A program made the translations under genes and the position numbers. Positions 1-5,341 of a DNA stretch of 5,416 nucleotides are shown here, in pieces. Below the pieces are notes generated by a model. It searched no databases. It was not told the origin of the DNA and worked only from the letters and a program-made list of their open reading frames with translations. Every line of letters starts with the position of its first letter. Position 1 is the stretch's first letter. This stretch comes from Balneolaceae bacterium (GTDB taxonomy: Bacteria > Bacteroidota > Rhodothermia > Balneolales > Balneolaceae), in the NCBI GenBank assembly GCA_007123785.1, contig SLGL01000114.1, positions 1 to 5,416 on the forward strand, given 5' to 3'.

Positions 1-1
1 A

Positions 2-157
2 ATTTACCAGGATGTAAAGGGCGAATGGAGATGGAGGAGAACCAACAAAAAAGGTGATATCCTCGAGTTTTCTAACCGTGGTTTTGAAAAAAAAGAAGAA
101 TGCGAAAAGAACGGCAAGGAGGAAGGTACCTGCACCAGTTATAAGCTGGTGGTGTAG
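2..157 (+). CDS. C-terminal part of a small DUF1508/YegP-like protein (5' end outside window)
   Basis: An open frame runs in from the left edge for 51 codons to a TAG at 155-157. It contains no in-frame ATG, so the start lies upstream of the window. The segment GEWRWRRTNKKGDILEFSN followed by a GF..K.ECEKNG stretch has the layout of a DUF1508 (YegP-type) unit: a beta hairpin with aromatic and basic positions, a turn around N-K-K-G-D, a serine, then a short helix starting after an aromatic residue. This is a resemblance judged by eye. Family members are usually short proteins of one or two such units with no settled biochemical role. The tail after the helix (residues about 39-51) is charged and carries one Cys. 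The gene converges on the hydrolase gene, with 21 bp between the two stops and no obvious U-tract terminator. The reading frame is fairly sure; the family call is moderate. Confidence 0.6.
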   Translation: MYQDVKGEWRWRRTNKKGDILEFSNRGFEKKEECEKNGKEEGTCTSYKLVV

Positions 158-178
158 CAAAAAATCACAGATTCTTCA

Positions 179-976
179 TTATTTTTCGGGATCGAGATAA
201 GCTTGAACAACAGCCGCAAACTGTTTTGGCTTGTCTAAAAATGCATAGTGTCCGGCATCTTCAAGCACGATGAGGGCGCTTTCAGGCAGGGATTTTTCAA
301 ATCTTTCTCCTTGTTCAAGAGGTGTAGCCATATCATTCTTGCCCCAGATGAGCAGAATTTCATGGCTGATCTGCGGAAGCAGGTGATCCATATGCTCGTT
401 TACCGATTTTACAAATGTTTCTCTCATCACTCCAGAAAGCTTCTGATAGTCTGAGGATCCCAGTTTTTTCCAAAGAGCTGTGTTTCGAAGCCGTTTCAGT
501 CCCTTTTCACGCAAGCCGGATGGTAATATCAAGAATGGAAGCTTCAGCGTTTTTGCAGTGTATTTTTTCAGATAGAATGTAAATCCCCGTTTCGGTTTTA
601 GTCCGGCCGCACCTGTAAAAATCACCTTACCGAAGCGCCCGGAAAAATCAGGGTCTGTAAGCAGTTTTATTGCCACTCTGCCACCGTATGAATGTACAAG
701 AAGATCAAATGATGCACCGGGGAGAGTTTTGTTTGTAAATTCACGGATCAAATCTGCATAATCACCTACACTCCAGGGCTCTTTTGGTTCGGCGGAGCGG
801 CCAAAACCGGGAAAATCCACCAGGTAACAGGTGCGCTTCTTGCCCAGCTGCTGTGCCAATGGCATCATCACGTTTGAGCTACTTCCCCATCCGTGCAGAA
901 TAATGAGTGGCTTTCCTTCGCCGGTTTGATACCAGGCCACACGATTTCCGTCAATTTGAGTAAAGTTTGGTGTCAT
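179..976 (-). CDS. Alpha/beta-hydrolase fold protein
   Basis: This 265-aa protein is the size of a single-domain alpha/beta hydrolase. The oxyanion-side motif HGWG is at residues 28-31, and the D-F-P-G-F-G-R-S strand/turn is at 54-61. The nucleophile elbow V-H-S-Y-G-G places Ser96 as nucleophile. Asp215 (WGKND) and His243 (DAGHYAF) complete a triad in the usual order. A basic, helix-rich cap lies at about 126-200 between the elbow and the acid residue. No signal peptide is visible, so a cytoplasmic location is expected. The substrate cannot be read from the sequence; esterase, lactonase or C-C hydrolase activity is possible. The elbow has Val where the family consensus (G-x-S-x-G) has Gly. 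The ATG at 974-976 is chosen because strand one (residues 5-15) follows at once; the upstream sequence is A/T-rich with no clear Shine-Dalgarno. The gene is divergent from the ComEA-like gene, 126 bp away. Confidence 0.9.
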   Translation of the reverse strand: MTPNFTQIDGNRVAWYQTGEGKPLIILHGWGSSSNVMMPLAQQLGKKRTCYLVDFPGFGRSAEPKEPWSVGDYADLIREFTNKTLPGASFDLLVHSYGGRVAIKLLTDPDFSGRFGKVIFTGAAGLKPKRGFTFYLKKYTAKTLKLPFLILPSGLREKGLKRLRNTALWKKLGSSDYQKLSGVMRETFVKSVNEHMDHLLPQISHEILLIWGKNDMATPLEQGERFEKSLPESALIVLEDAGHYAFLDKPKQFAAVVQAYLDPEK

Positions 977-1061
977 CAGAAAAAAATTTGTAAGGAAATG
1001 GGTTTTTCGGGTTCATAAATATACGGAAGCAATATTCACTCTAATAAAGAGATTGATCATT

Positions 1062-1081
1062 CTGCCGGTTGAAACAGGCAG
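1062..1081 (+). other. Small imperfect hairpin upstream of the ComEA-like gene
   Basis: CTGCC at 1062-1066 can pair with GGCAG at 1077-1081 around a 10-base interval. Inside it, GT (1068-1069) and AC (1074-1075) can extend the helix after one G/A mismatch. It lies 21 bases before the first candidate ATG, in the divergent spacer 977-1102. It has no U-tract, so it is not an intrinsic terminator. It could be a leader structure or chance. Confidence 0.25.
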
Positions 1082-1102
1082 GAAAATAGAATTTCAAGAA
1101 AA

Positions 1103-1636
1103 ATGAGGCCAGATATGAAACGAAAATTATTCTTTTTTTTAGATAAACTTGAAGTGCAGCGAAGTGAGCGTATTGCAGTATCGGTGCTCTTTGCCTTTTT
1201 ACTGGTTCTTAGCAGTTACAATGCAATATTGAAGCCGGACGTCAATTTTGATGCCGATTATTACGCAGAACTGGAACAAGTATTTGAAGCGAGAAGCCAG
1301 ATGGTGCGAGTGGAAGAAGAACAGATTTTAGCCCGCTATGAATCTGAGCCGGATGGTGTGCAGGTGGCTGCTTTACAGCCAGAAACAGTTACTCCGGATA
1401 CGGTTGAGTCTGATACTGCTCGTGAACAACCGGCAACGGACGGGGAAAGGATCAATATTAATGAAGCGGATGAAGAAGAACTTCAGGAACTTCCGGGGAT
1501 TGGACCTGCATTTTCTGAACGAATTATTGAATGGAGGAAGGAGAACGGAGAGTTTACATCAAAAGAGCAATTAATTGAAGTCCGGGGAATTGGTGAGCGG
1601 CGCCTGGAAGTGATCAAGCCACTGATCAGACTGTAA
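1103..1636 (+). CDS. ComEA-like membrane-anchored helix-hairpin-helix protein
   Basis: This 177-aa protein has three parts. A short basic, Phe-rich N-terminus leads into one hydrophobic segment (about 24-43). An acidic, Pro/Thr-rich linker follows (about 80-115). The C-terminal domain (117-177) contains two helix-hairpin-helix units. That domain starts ININEADEEEL, the usual ComEA opening, and has hairpins LPGIGP (130-135) and VRGIGE (160-165) with W-R-K-E-N-G-E-F between them. ComEA proteins bind double-stranded DNA at the envelope during natural transformation; soluble HhH relatives bind DNA for other purposes. The topology predicts a DNA-binding domain outside the inner membrane. No SLBB domain is present, and no other competence gene is in the window, so a role in DNA uptake is inference. 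A second in-frame ATG at 1115 has GAGG (1105-1108) six bases upstream and may be the true start, giving 173 aa. Confidence 0.87.
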   Translation: MRPDMKRKLFFFLDKLEVQRSERIAVSVLFAFLLVLSSYNAILKPDVNFDADYYAELEQVFEARSQMVRVEEEQILARYESEPDGVQVAALQPETVTPDTVESDTAREQPATDGERININEADEEELQELPGIGPAFSERIIEWRKENGEFTSKEQLIEVRGIGERRLEVIKPLIRL

Positions 1637-1908
1637 GCTGTGAAGATTGAATTCAGAATTTTAAAAAATTAACATTCGTATTGAAGGTATAATTTTTATG
1701 CGAATTGGCTTTCAGTATCTTATGGTTCGTTTAATAGAGCGCTCTGATGATTTCCCGGAAATTGAAAGATTGTAAAATATTCATTTTGTTCGGGTAGTTA
1801 TATCAAAAACCTGCATAACAATGGATTGCGGGAATTGGTTTATATATGATACAAATCCATACAAATATTCGTGTTATGGGTGGATGATTAACGTTTTAAT
1901 TTTGAAGC
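1637..1908. other. 272-bp non-coding spacer upstream of porX
   Basis: No convincing gene is present. Contents: TATAAT at 1688-1693, which has no matching -35 hexamer; a perfect 10-bp palindrome AGAGCGCTCT at 1736-1745; TATGAT at 1845-1850, a possible -10 box; and a direct repeat of ATACAAAT at 1849-1856 and 1859-1866, spaced exactly 10 bp, or one helical turn. TAATTTTG at 1897-1904 matches the Bacteroidota -7 consensus TAnnTTTG but sits 4 bases from the porX ATG, so it is unlikely to serve that start. The porX promoter should lie in this spacer, but I cannot fix its position. No clear terminator for the ComEA-like gene is visible. Confidence 0.5.
1849..1866. repeat. Two direct ATACAAAT repeats at 10-bp spacing
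   Basis: ATACAAAT occurs at 1849-1856 and again at 1859-1866, so the two copies lie on the same DNA face. The pair is 43 bp upstream of the porX start and overlaps a possible -10 box (TATGAT, 1845-1850). This arrangement would suit an operator for a dimeric regulator, but AT-rich repeats of 8 bp also arise by chance. Confidence 0.3.
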
Positions 1909-3456
1909 ATGTCGAATAAAATACTTTGGGCTGATGATGAAATTGATCAGCTGAAATCACACATCATTTTCCTTGAGGGGAAAGGATTTGAAATTACACC
2001 TGTGACCAATGGCGAGGACGCTGTTTCTCTGATCAGGAAAAATACATATGACATTATTTTTCTGGATGAACAGATGCCGGGCATGGATGGCCTGGCTACG
2101 CTTGAACAGATTCAGAGTGTTCGTCCCTCACTTCCCGTTGTGATGATTACAAAAAGCGAGGAAGAGTCAATTATGGAAGATGCCATCGGAAACAAAATTT
2201 CCGATTATCTCATCAAGCCGGTCAATCCAAACCAGATTATACTTACCATCAAAAGAATTCTGGACAAGCGGCGTATTCAGAACGAAAAAGCAGCTCAATC
2301 ATACCTGAAAAATTTCAATGAACTTTCTTCCAAATTTAATGAGCAAACAAGCTGGGAAGAGTGGATCAGTATTTATAAAACACTCACTCACTGGGATCTG
2401 AACCTGGAAACGAGTGACGATGCCCTGCAACAAGTATTGCAGGATCAGTTTCAGCAGGCTAATCAGGCATTTGGCCGATTCATTAAACTGGAATACAGAA
2501 GTTGGCTGCAGCGTAAAGAAAATGAGCATCCCACGCTCAGCCCCGATCTCTTAAAACGAAAGGTTTTTCCTCATTTAAAAAATAAGGAGTCGGTTGTATT
2601 CTTTTTGATCGATTGCATGAGGTATGATCAGTGGCTGCTCTTTGAGAGTATGCTGAATGATTATTATGTAATCGATACCGATTTTTACTATTCCATTTTG
2701 CCAACGGCTACTCCATTTTCGAGGAATTCTATTTATTCAGGGCTTTTTCCGCTCGAAATTCAGCGACGTTATCCCGATTTGTGGGAAATGGGACAAGATG
2801 AAACATCCCTGAATCGCCATGAAGAGGAATTGCTGAAAAAGTATCTGCACCGCAACCAGTTGCCGGAACAGGTGAAATACGAGAAAATTATTCAGCCTGA
2901 AGATGGGAATAGAATTGCAGATAAAATTTCGAACTATACACAATCGGCTTTCACTACTATTATCTATAATTTTGTTGATACGCTGGTTCACAGCCGCTCC
3001 GATTCCGAGGTTTTGAAACAGCTCGCTCCGGATGTATCAGCTTTTCGTTCTCTTACCGAAACGTGGTTTCAGCACTCATCTCTTTTCAGGATGTTCAAAG
3101 AGCTTGCAAATGAAGATGTAACCGTTGTGGTTTCTACTGATCATGGGTCGGTTCGGTCGATGCGGGATACTAAAGTATTTGGCGACAGAGACGCCGCTAC
3201 AAATCTCCGTTACAAATATGGCCGAAATTTGAAAGCTCAGGAGAGCGCAGCTATTTATATCGATAAACCTCACTATTATCAGCTTCCGGTAGATCCTCCG
3301 GCAAACAGTTATATCATCGCTAAGGAAGATTACTTCTTTGTGTATCCCAATAACTATAATAAATTTCAAAACCGGTACCGCGATACATTCCAGCACGGAG
3401 GTGCTTCGATGGAAGAGATGATATTGCCGGTAGCCACAATGAAACCCCGGGGCTGA
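1909..3456 (+). CDS. porX: PorX-type response regulator with PglZ-like alkaline-phosphatase domain
   Basis: This 515-aa protein matches the three-part PorX plan. A receiver domain (about 3-118) carries the acidic pair Asp9-Asp10, phospho-acceptor Asp53 (FLDEQMPGMDG), Thr81 and Lys103 (IKP). A helical linker, the trihelical bundle of PorX, covers about 125-205. The phosphatase-superfamily domain runs from about 215 to 515. Metal or catalytic candidates are Asp235 (FFLIDCMRYDQW), Thr266/Thr268 in PTATPFSRN, Asp357 and His361 (VDTLVH), Asp411-His412 (STDHG) and His496 (QHGGAS). All expected positions appear intact. In Porphyromonas and Flavobacterium, PorX is phosphorylated by the kinase PorY, regulates type IX secretion with SigP, and hydrolyses oligonucleotides through a zinc site. 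PorX also occurs in species where its role is unproven. The ATG at 1909 is the only sensible start because the receiver begins at residue 3. No PorY gene is in the window. It probably heads an operon with tsaE, 4 nt downstream. Confidence 0.95.
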   Translation: MSNKILWADDEIDQLKSHIIFLEGKGFEITPVTNGEDAVSLIRKNTYDIIFLDEQMPGMDGLATLEQIQSVRPSLPVVMITKSEEESIMEDAIGNKISDYLIKPVNPNQIILTIKRILDKRRIQNEKAAQSYLKNFNELSSKFNEQTSWEEWISIYKTLTHWDLNLETSDDALQQVLQDQFQQANQAFGRFIKLEYRSWLQRKENEHPTLSPDLLKRKVFPHLKNKESVVFFLIDCMRYDQWLLFESMLNDYYVIDTDFYYSILPTATPFSRNSIYSGLFPLEIQRRYPDLWEMGQDETSLNRHEEELLKKYLHRNQLPEQVKYEKIIQPEDGNRIADKISNYTQSAFTTIIYNFVDTLVHSRSDSEVLKQLAPDVSAFRSLTETWFQHSSLFRMFKELANEDVTVVVSTDHGSVRSMRDTKVFGDRDAATNLRYKYGRNLKAQESAAIYIDKPHYYQLPVDPPANSYIIAKEDYFFVYPNNYNKFQNRYRDTFQHGGASMEEMILPVATMKPRG

Positions 3457-3460
3457 ATAG

Positions 3461-3874
3461 ATGAATAAGATGATCAGCCACAGCGAAGCTGATACGATGA
3501 AGATAGCCCGGCAGTTTGCGGAAGAGACGGAGCCGGGCGATGTTGTTTGCCTTTCAGGAAATCTTGGATCCGGGAAAACTCAGTTTGTACGCGGATTTGT
3601 TCAGGTTTTTGGTTTAGATGCAGATGTGGTATCTTCCCCAACCTTTACAATTATTAATGAATACAATGGAAATCTGTCCGTTTATCATTTTGATTGTTAC
3701 AGGCTTGAACATTATACTGAAGCTCTTGAAATTGGAGCTGAAGAATATTTTTATGGAGATGGCGTTTGCATTGTCGAATGGCCTGAAAGAATTTCAGAAT
3801 TGTTACCGCCTCATTCCAAACAGATAACTCTAACTGCAACTGGTAAAAACGAACGCGAAATTATATTCCATTAA
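3461..3874 (+). CDS. tsaE: TsaE, ATPase of the tRNA t6A37 threonylcarbamoyl-transfer complex
   Basis: TsaE is the P-loop ATPase that works with TsaB and TsaD to place threonylcarbamoyl on A37 of ANN-decoding tRNAs in the cytoplasm. The 137-aa length is typical. Visible motifs are Walker A GNLGSGKT (33-40), the family-specific SSPTFT (58-63), HFDCYRL (76-82) with the acidic residue of the Walker B/switch region, and VEWPER (105-110). None is disrupted. The start at 3461 is four bases after the porX stop, with no separate strong Shine-Dalgarno, which suggests translational coupling. A start at Met4 (3470) would also leave a complete domain. TsaB and TsaD are not in the window. The porX-tsaE neighbour pair recurs in Bacteroidota, but no functional link between the two proteins is established to my knowledge. 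Confidence 0.96.
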   Translation: MNKMISHSEADTMKIARQFAEETEPGDVVCLSGNLGSGKTQFVRGFVQVFGLDADVVSSPTFTIINEYNGNLSVYHFDCYRLEHYTEALEIGAEEYFYGDGVCIVEWPERISELLPPHSKQITLTATGKNEREIIFH

Positions 3875-3886
3875 GCAGTACCCGAA

Positions 3887-4171
3887 ATGGCAACAAAGAA
3901 CCGGCGACTTTCATATCGGCTTGACTTGCTCCCCGTCATATACCCCTATCACCGACGAGCATCAAACACTCTTCAACTTGGAGATCTGGTTTACTATGGC
4001 CCCTCGCCGGAATATTATGGAATCGGTGAAGTTGTAAATGCCCATGATAATTACTGTGTGGTTGACTTTAGAGGCACGGGTTTACTGGGTATTCAAAAGG
4101 ATGTTTTTTCAAACAAATACCTGATCCCCATTCATAAACTGAATCTCAGCCACATCTTAAAATCAACCTGA
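3887..4171 (+). CDS. Uncharacterised 94-aa protein, probably a small SH3-like barrel
   Basis: I do not recognise this gene. It starts 12 bp after the tsaE stop and is probably the third gene of the porX-tsaE operon. The first 28 residues are basic and rich in Arg, Tyr and Leu. Residues about 30-82 have the rhythm of a small SH3/Tudor-like barrel: GDLVYYGPSPEYYGIGEVV (32-50), then YCVVDFRGTG (56-65), then F-S-N-K-Y-L-I-P-I (74-82). The spacing G-D-x-V, G-x-G-x-V, V-x-F and a final hydrophobic strand recalls DUF3553 and the Tudor-like ends of UvrD/CarD-type proteins, which contact nucleic acid or RNA polymerase. This is a pattern resemblance only. There is no signal peptide or membrane segment. 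The only in-frame ATG near the 5' end is at 3887. The reading frame is credible because of its position and protein-like composition; the function is unknown. Confidence 0.75.
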   Translation: MATKNRRLSYRLDLLPVIYPYHRRASNTLQLGDLVYYGPSPEYYGIGEVVNAHDNYCVVDFRGTGLLGIQKDVFSNKYLIPIHKLNLSHILKST

Positions 4172-4224
4172 AGTGTACCGATATTTCATGCCCTCCAATA
4201 AGTTGTGAGGTGCTCGGTATACTT
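4171..4224 (+). other. Inverted repeat or RNA hairpin at the end of orf94
   Basis: AAGTGTACCGA (4171-4181) pairs with TCGGTATACTT (4214-4224). In plus-strand RNA all 11 positions can pair, ten as Watson-Crick and one as G-U (4175 with 4220); in minus-strand RNA that position becomes a C/A mismatch. The 32-base loop can form a second short helix, GCCCTC (4190-4195) with GAGGTGC (4207-4213) and one bulge. The last base of the orf94 stop codon is the first base of the stem. No run of T follows, so this is not a classical intrinsic terminator. It may end or stabilise the porX operon mRNA, act as a protein target, or regulate the downstream gene. Confidence 0.55.
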
Positions 4225-4243
4225 GTTCTCTGCTTTACTTACC

Positions 4244-4255
4244 TTATGGCCATAA
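4244..4255. promoter_or_regulatory. 12-bp perfect palindrome upstream of the NYN-LOTUS gene
   Basis: TTATGGCCATAA reads the same on both strands. It ends 19 bases before the start codon at 4275, in a 103-bp spacer that should hold any promoter of that gene. The size and position fit an operator for a dimeric repressor, but no regulator is identified and no convincing -10/-35 pair is visible around it. Confidence 0.35.
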
Positions 4256-4274
4256 AATAATCACTGAGAATAGA

Positions 4275-5012
4275 ATGGATACTGAAAGCACTCAAAAACT
4301 TGCCATACTTATTGACGCTGATAATGCCCAACCGGCAATAACAGAAAACCTGCTTGCTGAAGTTGCCAAATATGGAACGGCCAGCGTGAAGCGAATTTAT
4401 GGCGACTGGACCCTGCCCCAGCTTCGCGGGTGGAAAGATATTTTGCTCGAATACTCCATCCAGCCCATTCAGCAGTTTGGGTACACCAAAGGAAAAAATT
4501 CTACCGACAGCGCACTGATTATAGACGCGATGGACCTGCTCTACACCGGCCGGTTTGATGGATTCTGCCTGGTTTCCAGCGACAGCGATTTTACCAAACT
4601 TGCTGCCCGTATTCGGGAATCAGGGCTGGTTGTTTATGGTTTTGGCGAGAAGAAAACCCCCGATCCATTTGTGGCAGCCTGCGACAAGTTTATTTACACG
4701 GAAGTGCTTGCCAAGGAAGACGAGGAAAAAGAAGAACGTAAACAGAAGCCTGCCAACCAGCTAAAGCAGGATACCAAACTGGTTAACCTGGTTCGAAATG
4801 CGATAGATGCATCATCAGATGAAAGCGGATGGGCACATCTTGCTCCAGTGGGCAGTTATATTGCTAAACAATCTCCGGGGTTTGATCCCAGAAATTACGG
4901 TTATCGGAAACTGGGTGAACTGTTGAGCGCCATGAAGCTTTTCGAATTAGAGGAGCGGAAAACCGGTGAAGGACATTCAAAAGCTATCTATATCAAAGAC
5001 AAACGAAAATAG
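4275..5012 (+). CDS. LabA/DUF88-like NYN-domain protein with C-terminal LOTUS (OST-HTH) domain
   Basis: This 245-aa protein has two domains. The N-terminal NYN (PIN-like) domain, about 8-145, shows LAILIDADNAQ (9-19; Asp14, Asp16), a family-typical region around IYGDW (41-45), KNSTDSALIIDAMDLL (74-89; Asp78) and FCLVSSDSDF (97-106; Asp103, Asp105). These acidic residues form the metal site of PIN-fold ribonucleases. A charged Glu/Lys linker (146-166) leads to a LOTUS/OST-HTH domain at about 167-240, with G-Y-R-K-L-G-E-L-L (209-217) and a final strand AIYIK. LOTUS domains are linked to RNA binding, including G-quadruplex RNA. Relatives are often annotated as 'NYN domain' or 'LabA-like' proteins; few bacterial members have been tested. 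RNA binding or cleavage is therefore a family-based prediction. The start at 4275 leaves only eight residues before the first strand. It has no strong Shine-Dalgarno. Confidence 0.92.
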   Translation: MDTESTQKLAILIDADNAQPAITENLLAEVAKYGTASVKRIYGDWTLPQLRGWKDILLEYSIQPIQQFGYTKGKNSTDSALIIDAMDLLYTGRFDGFCLVSSDSDFTKLAARIRESGLVVYGFGEKKTPDPFVAACDKFIYTEVLAKEDEEKEERKQKPANQLKQDTKLVNLVRNAIDASSDESGWAHLAPVGSYIAKQSPGFDPRNYGYRKLGELLSAMKLFELEERKTGEGHSKAIYIKDKRK

Positions 5013-5092
5013 AGAGATAATTATAGGTGAGATTCCTGCACAGAAGAACCATTTTTCGTATTTTATATGTAAACAAGAAGAGGAAATAATCG

Positions 5093-5100
5093 AAGGAGGA
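5093..5100 (+). promoter_or_regulatory. Strong Shine-Dalgarno for the 78-aa gene
   Basis: AAGGAGGA at 5093-5100 contains a full AGGAGG core (5094-5099), five bases before the ATG at 5105. It is the only near-perfect ribosome binding site in the window, which fixes that start and argues that the short gene is really translated. Confidence 0.75.
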
Positions 5101-5104
5101 TGCC

Positions 5105-5341
5105 ATGTTTCCAGATGATTTCAATCCTAAATCTACTCTACAGGAGCGGGTTAATATTCTCAAAGGACAGGGATACAGAGGGTTTTCACTAAGCGGTGGG
5201 TCCCAGCGGGTGGAAGGTGCCGTACAGGTGGTCGGGAAAAACAGCAAAGGATTAATGCTTACCGCTGACGGGGACTCTTACGATGAAGCGTGTGAAAATC
5301 TCATAGAACAGATCGACTATACTCTGGATGATCACCACTGA
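5105..5341 (+). CDS. Small acidic 78-aa protein with HicB-like beta-alpha segment
   Basis: I do not recognise this family. The strong ribosome binding site just upstream supports the start. The sequence predicts a short N-terminal helix (about 10-21), then strands at about 24-30, 36-44 and 48-54, then a helix at about 58-74. The junction A-D-G-D-S-Y-D-E-A-C-E-N-L-I-E-Q-I (54-70) resembles the G-D-T-x-E-E-A-x-x-N strand-to-helix transition of HicB antitoxins and related dsRBD-like half domains. The lengths would suit a lone partial HicB fold. No HicA toxin gene lies beside it within the window, and no DNA-binding arm (RHH or HTH) is visible, so a toxin-antitoxin role is not supported. It lacks a signal peptide. 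It lies 92 bp after the NYN gene and could be co-transcribed with it. Confidence 0.72.
   Translation: MFPDDFNPKSTLQERVNILKGQGYRGFSLSGGSQRVEGAVQVVGKNSKGLMLTADGDSYDEACENLIEQIDYTLDDHH

Noticed and set aside
133..151. CACCAG/CTGGTG hairpin as a terminator for the left-edge gene
   Set aside because: It lies inside the coding region and has no T-run after it on either strand.
248..454. Plus-strand open frame of 68 codons inside the hydrolase gene
   Set aside because: It lies fully antisense to a well-supported hydrolase and has no recognisable domain.
1338..1574. Plus-strand open frame of 78 codons in another frame of the ComEA-like gene
   Set aside because: It overlaps the helix-hairpin-helix coding region, where motif conservation clearly favours the other frame.
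1698..1775. 25-codon open frame in the porX upstream spacer, preceded by AAGG
   Set aside because: It is too short, has no family resemblance, and the AAGG is 10 bases away; chance is the simpler explanation.
1897..1904. TAATTTTG matching the Bacteroidota -7 promoter consensus
   Set aside because: It ends 4 bases before the porX ATG, so transcription would begin inside the gene, and no TTTG lies at the right distance upstream.
2299..3396. Three minus-strand open frames (84 aa or less in two cases, 106 aa in the third) within porX
   Set aside because: They are antisense to continuous PorX coding sequence with intact motifs and have no domain-like content.
3618..3839. Open frames on both strands overlapping tsaE
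   Set aside because: The tsaE frame carries every family motif across this stretch; the others are shadows.
4555..4764. Plus-strand 69-codon frame within the NYN-LOTUS gene
   Set aside because: It overlaps the catalytic S-S-D-S-D-F region and the linker of a well-supported gene.
4993..5247. Minus-strand 84-codon frame across the NYN/78-aa gene spacer
   Set aside because: It runs antisense to the end of one gene and the start of the next, and ignores the strong ribosome binding site on the plus strand.
5105..5341. Calling the 78-aa gene a HicAB antitoxin
   Set aside because: There is no adjacent HicA, no DNA-binding arm, and the similarity rests on one strand-helix junction.
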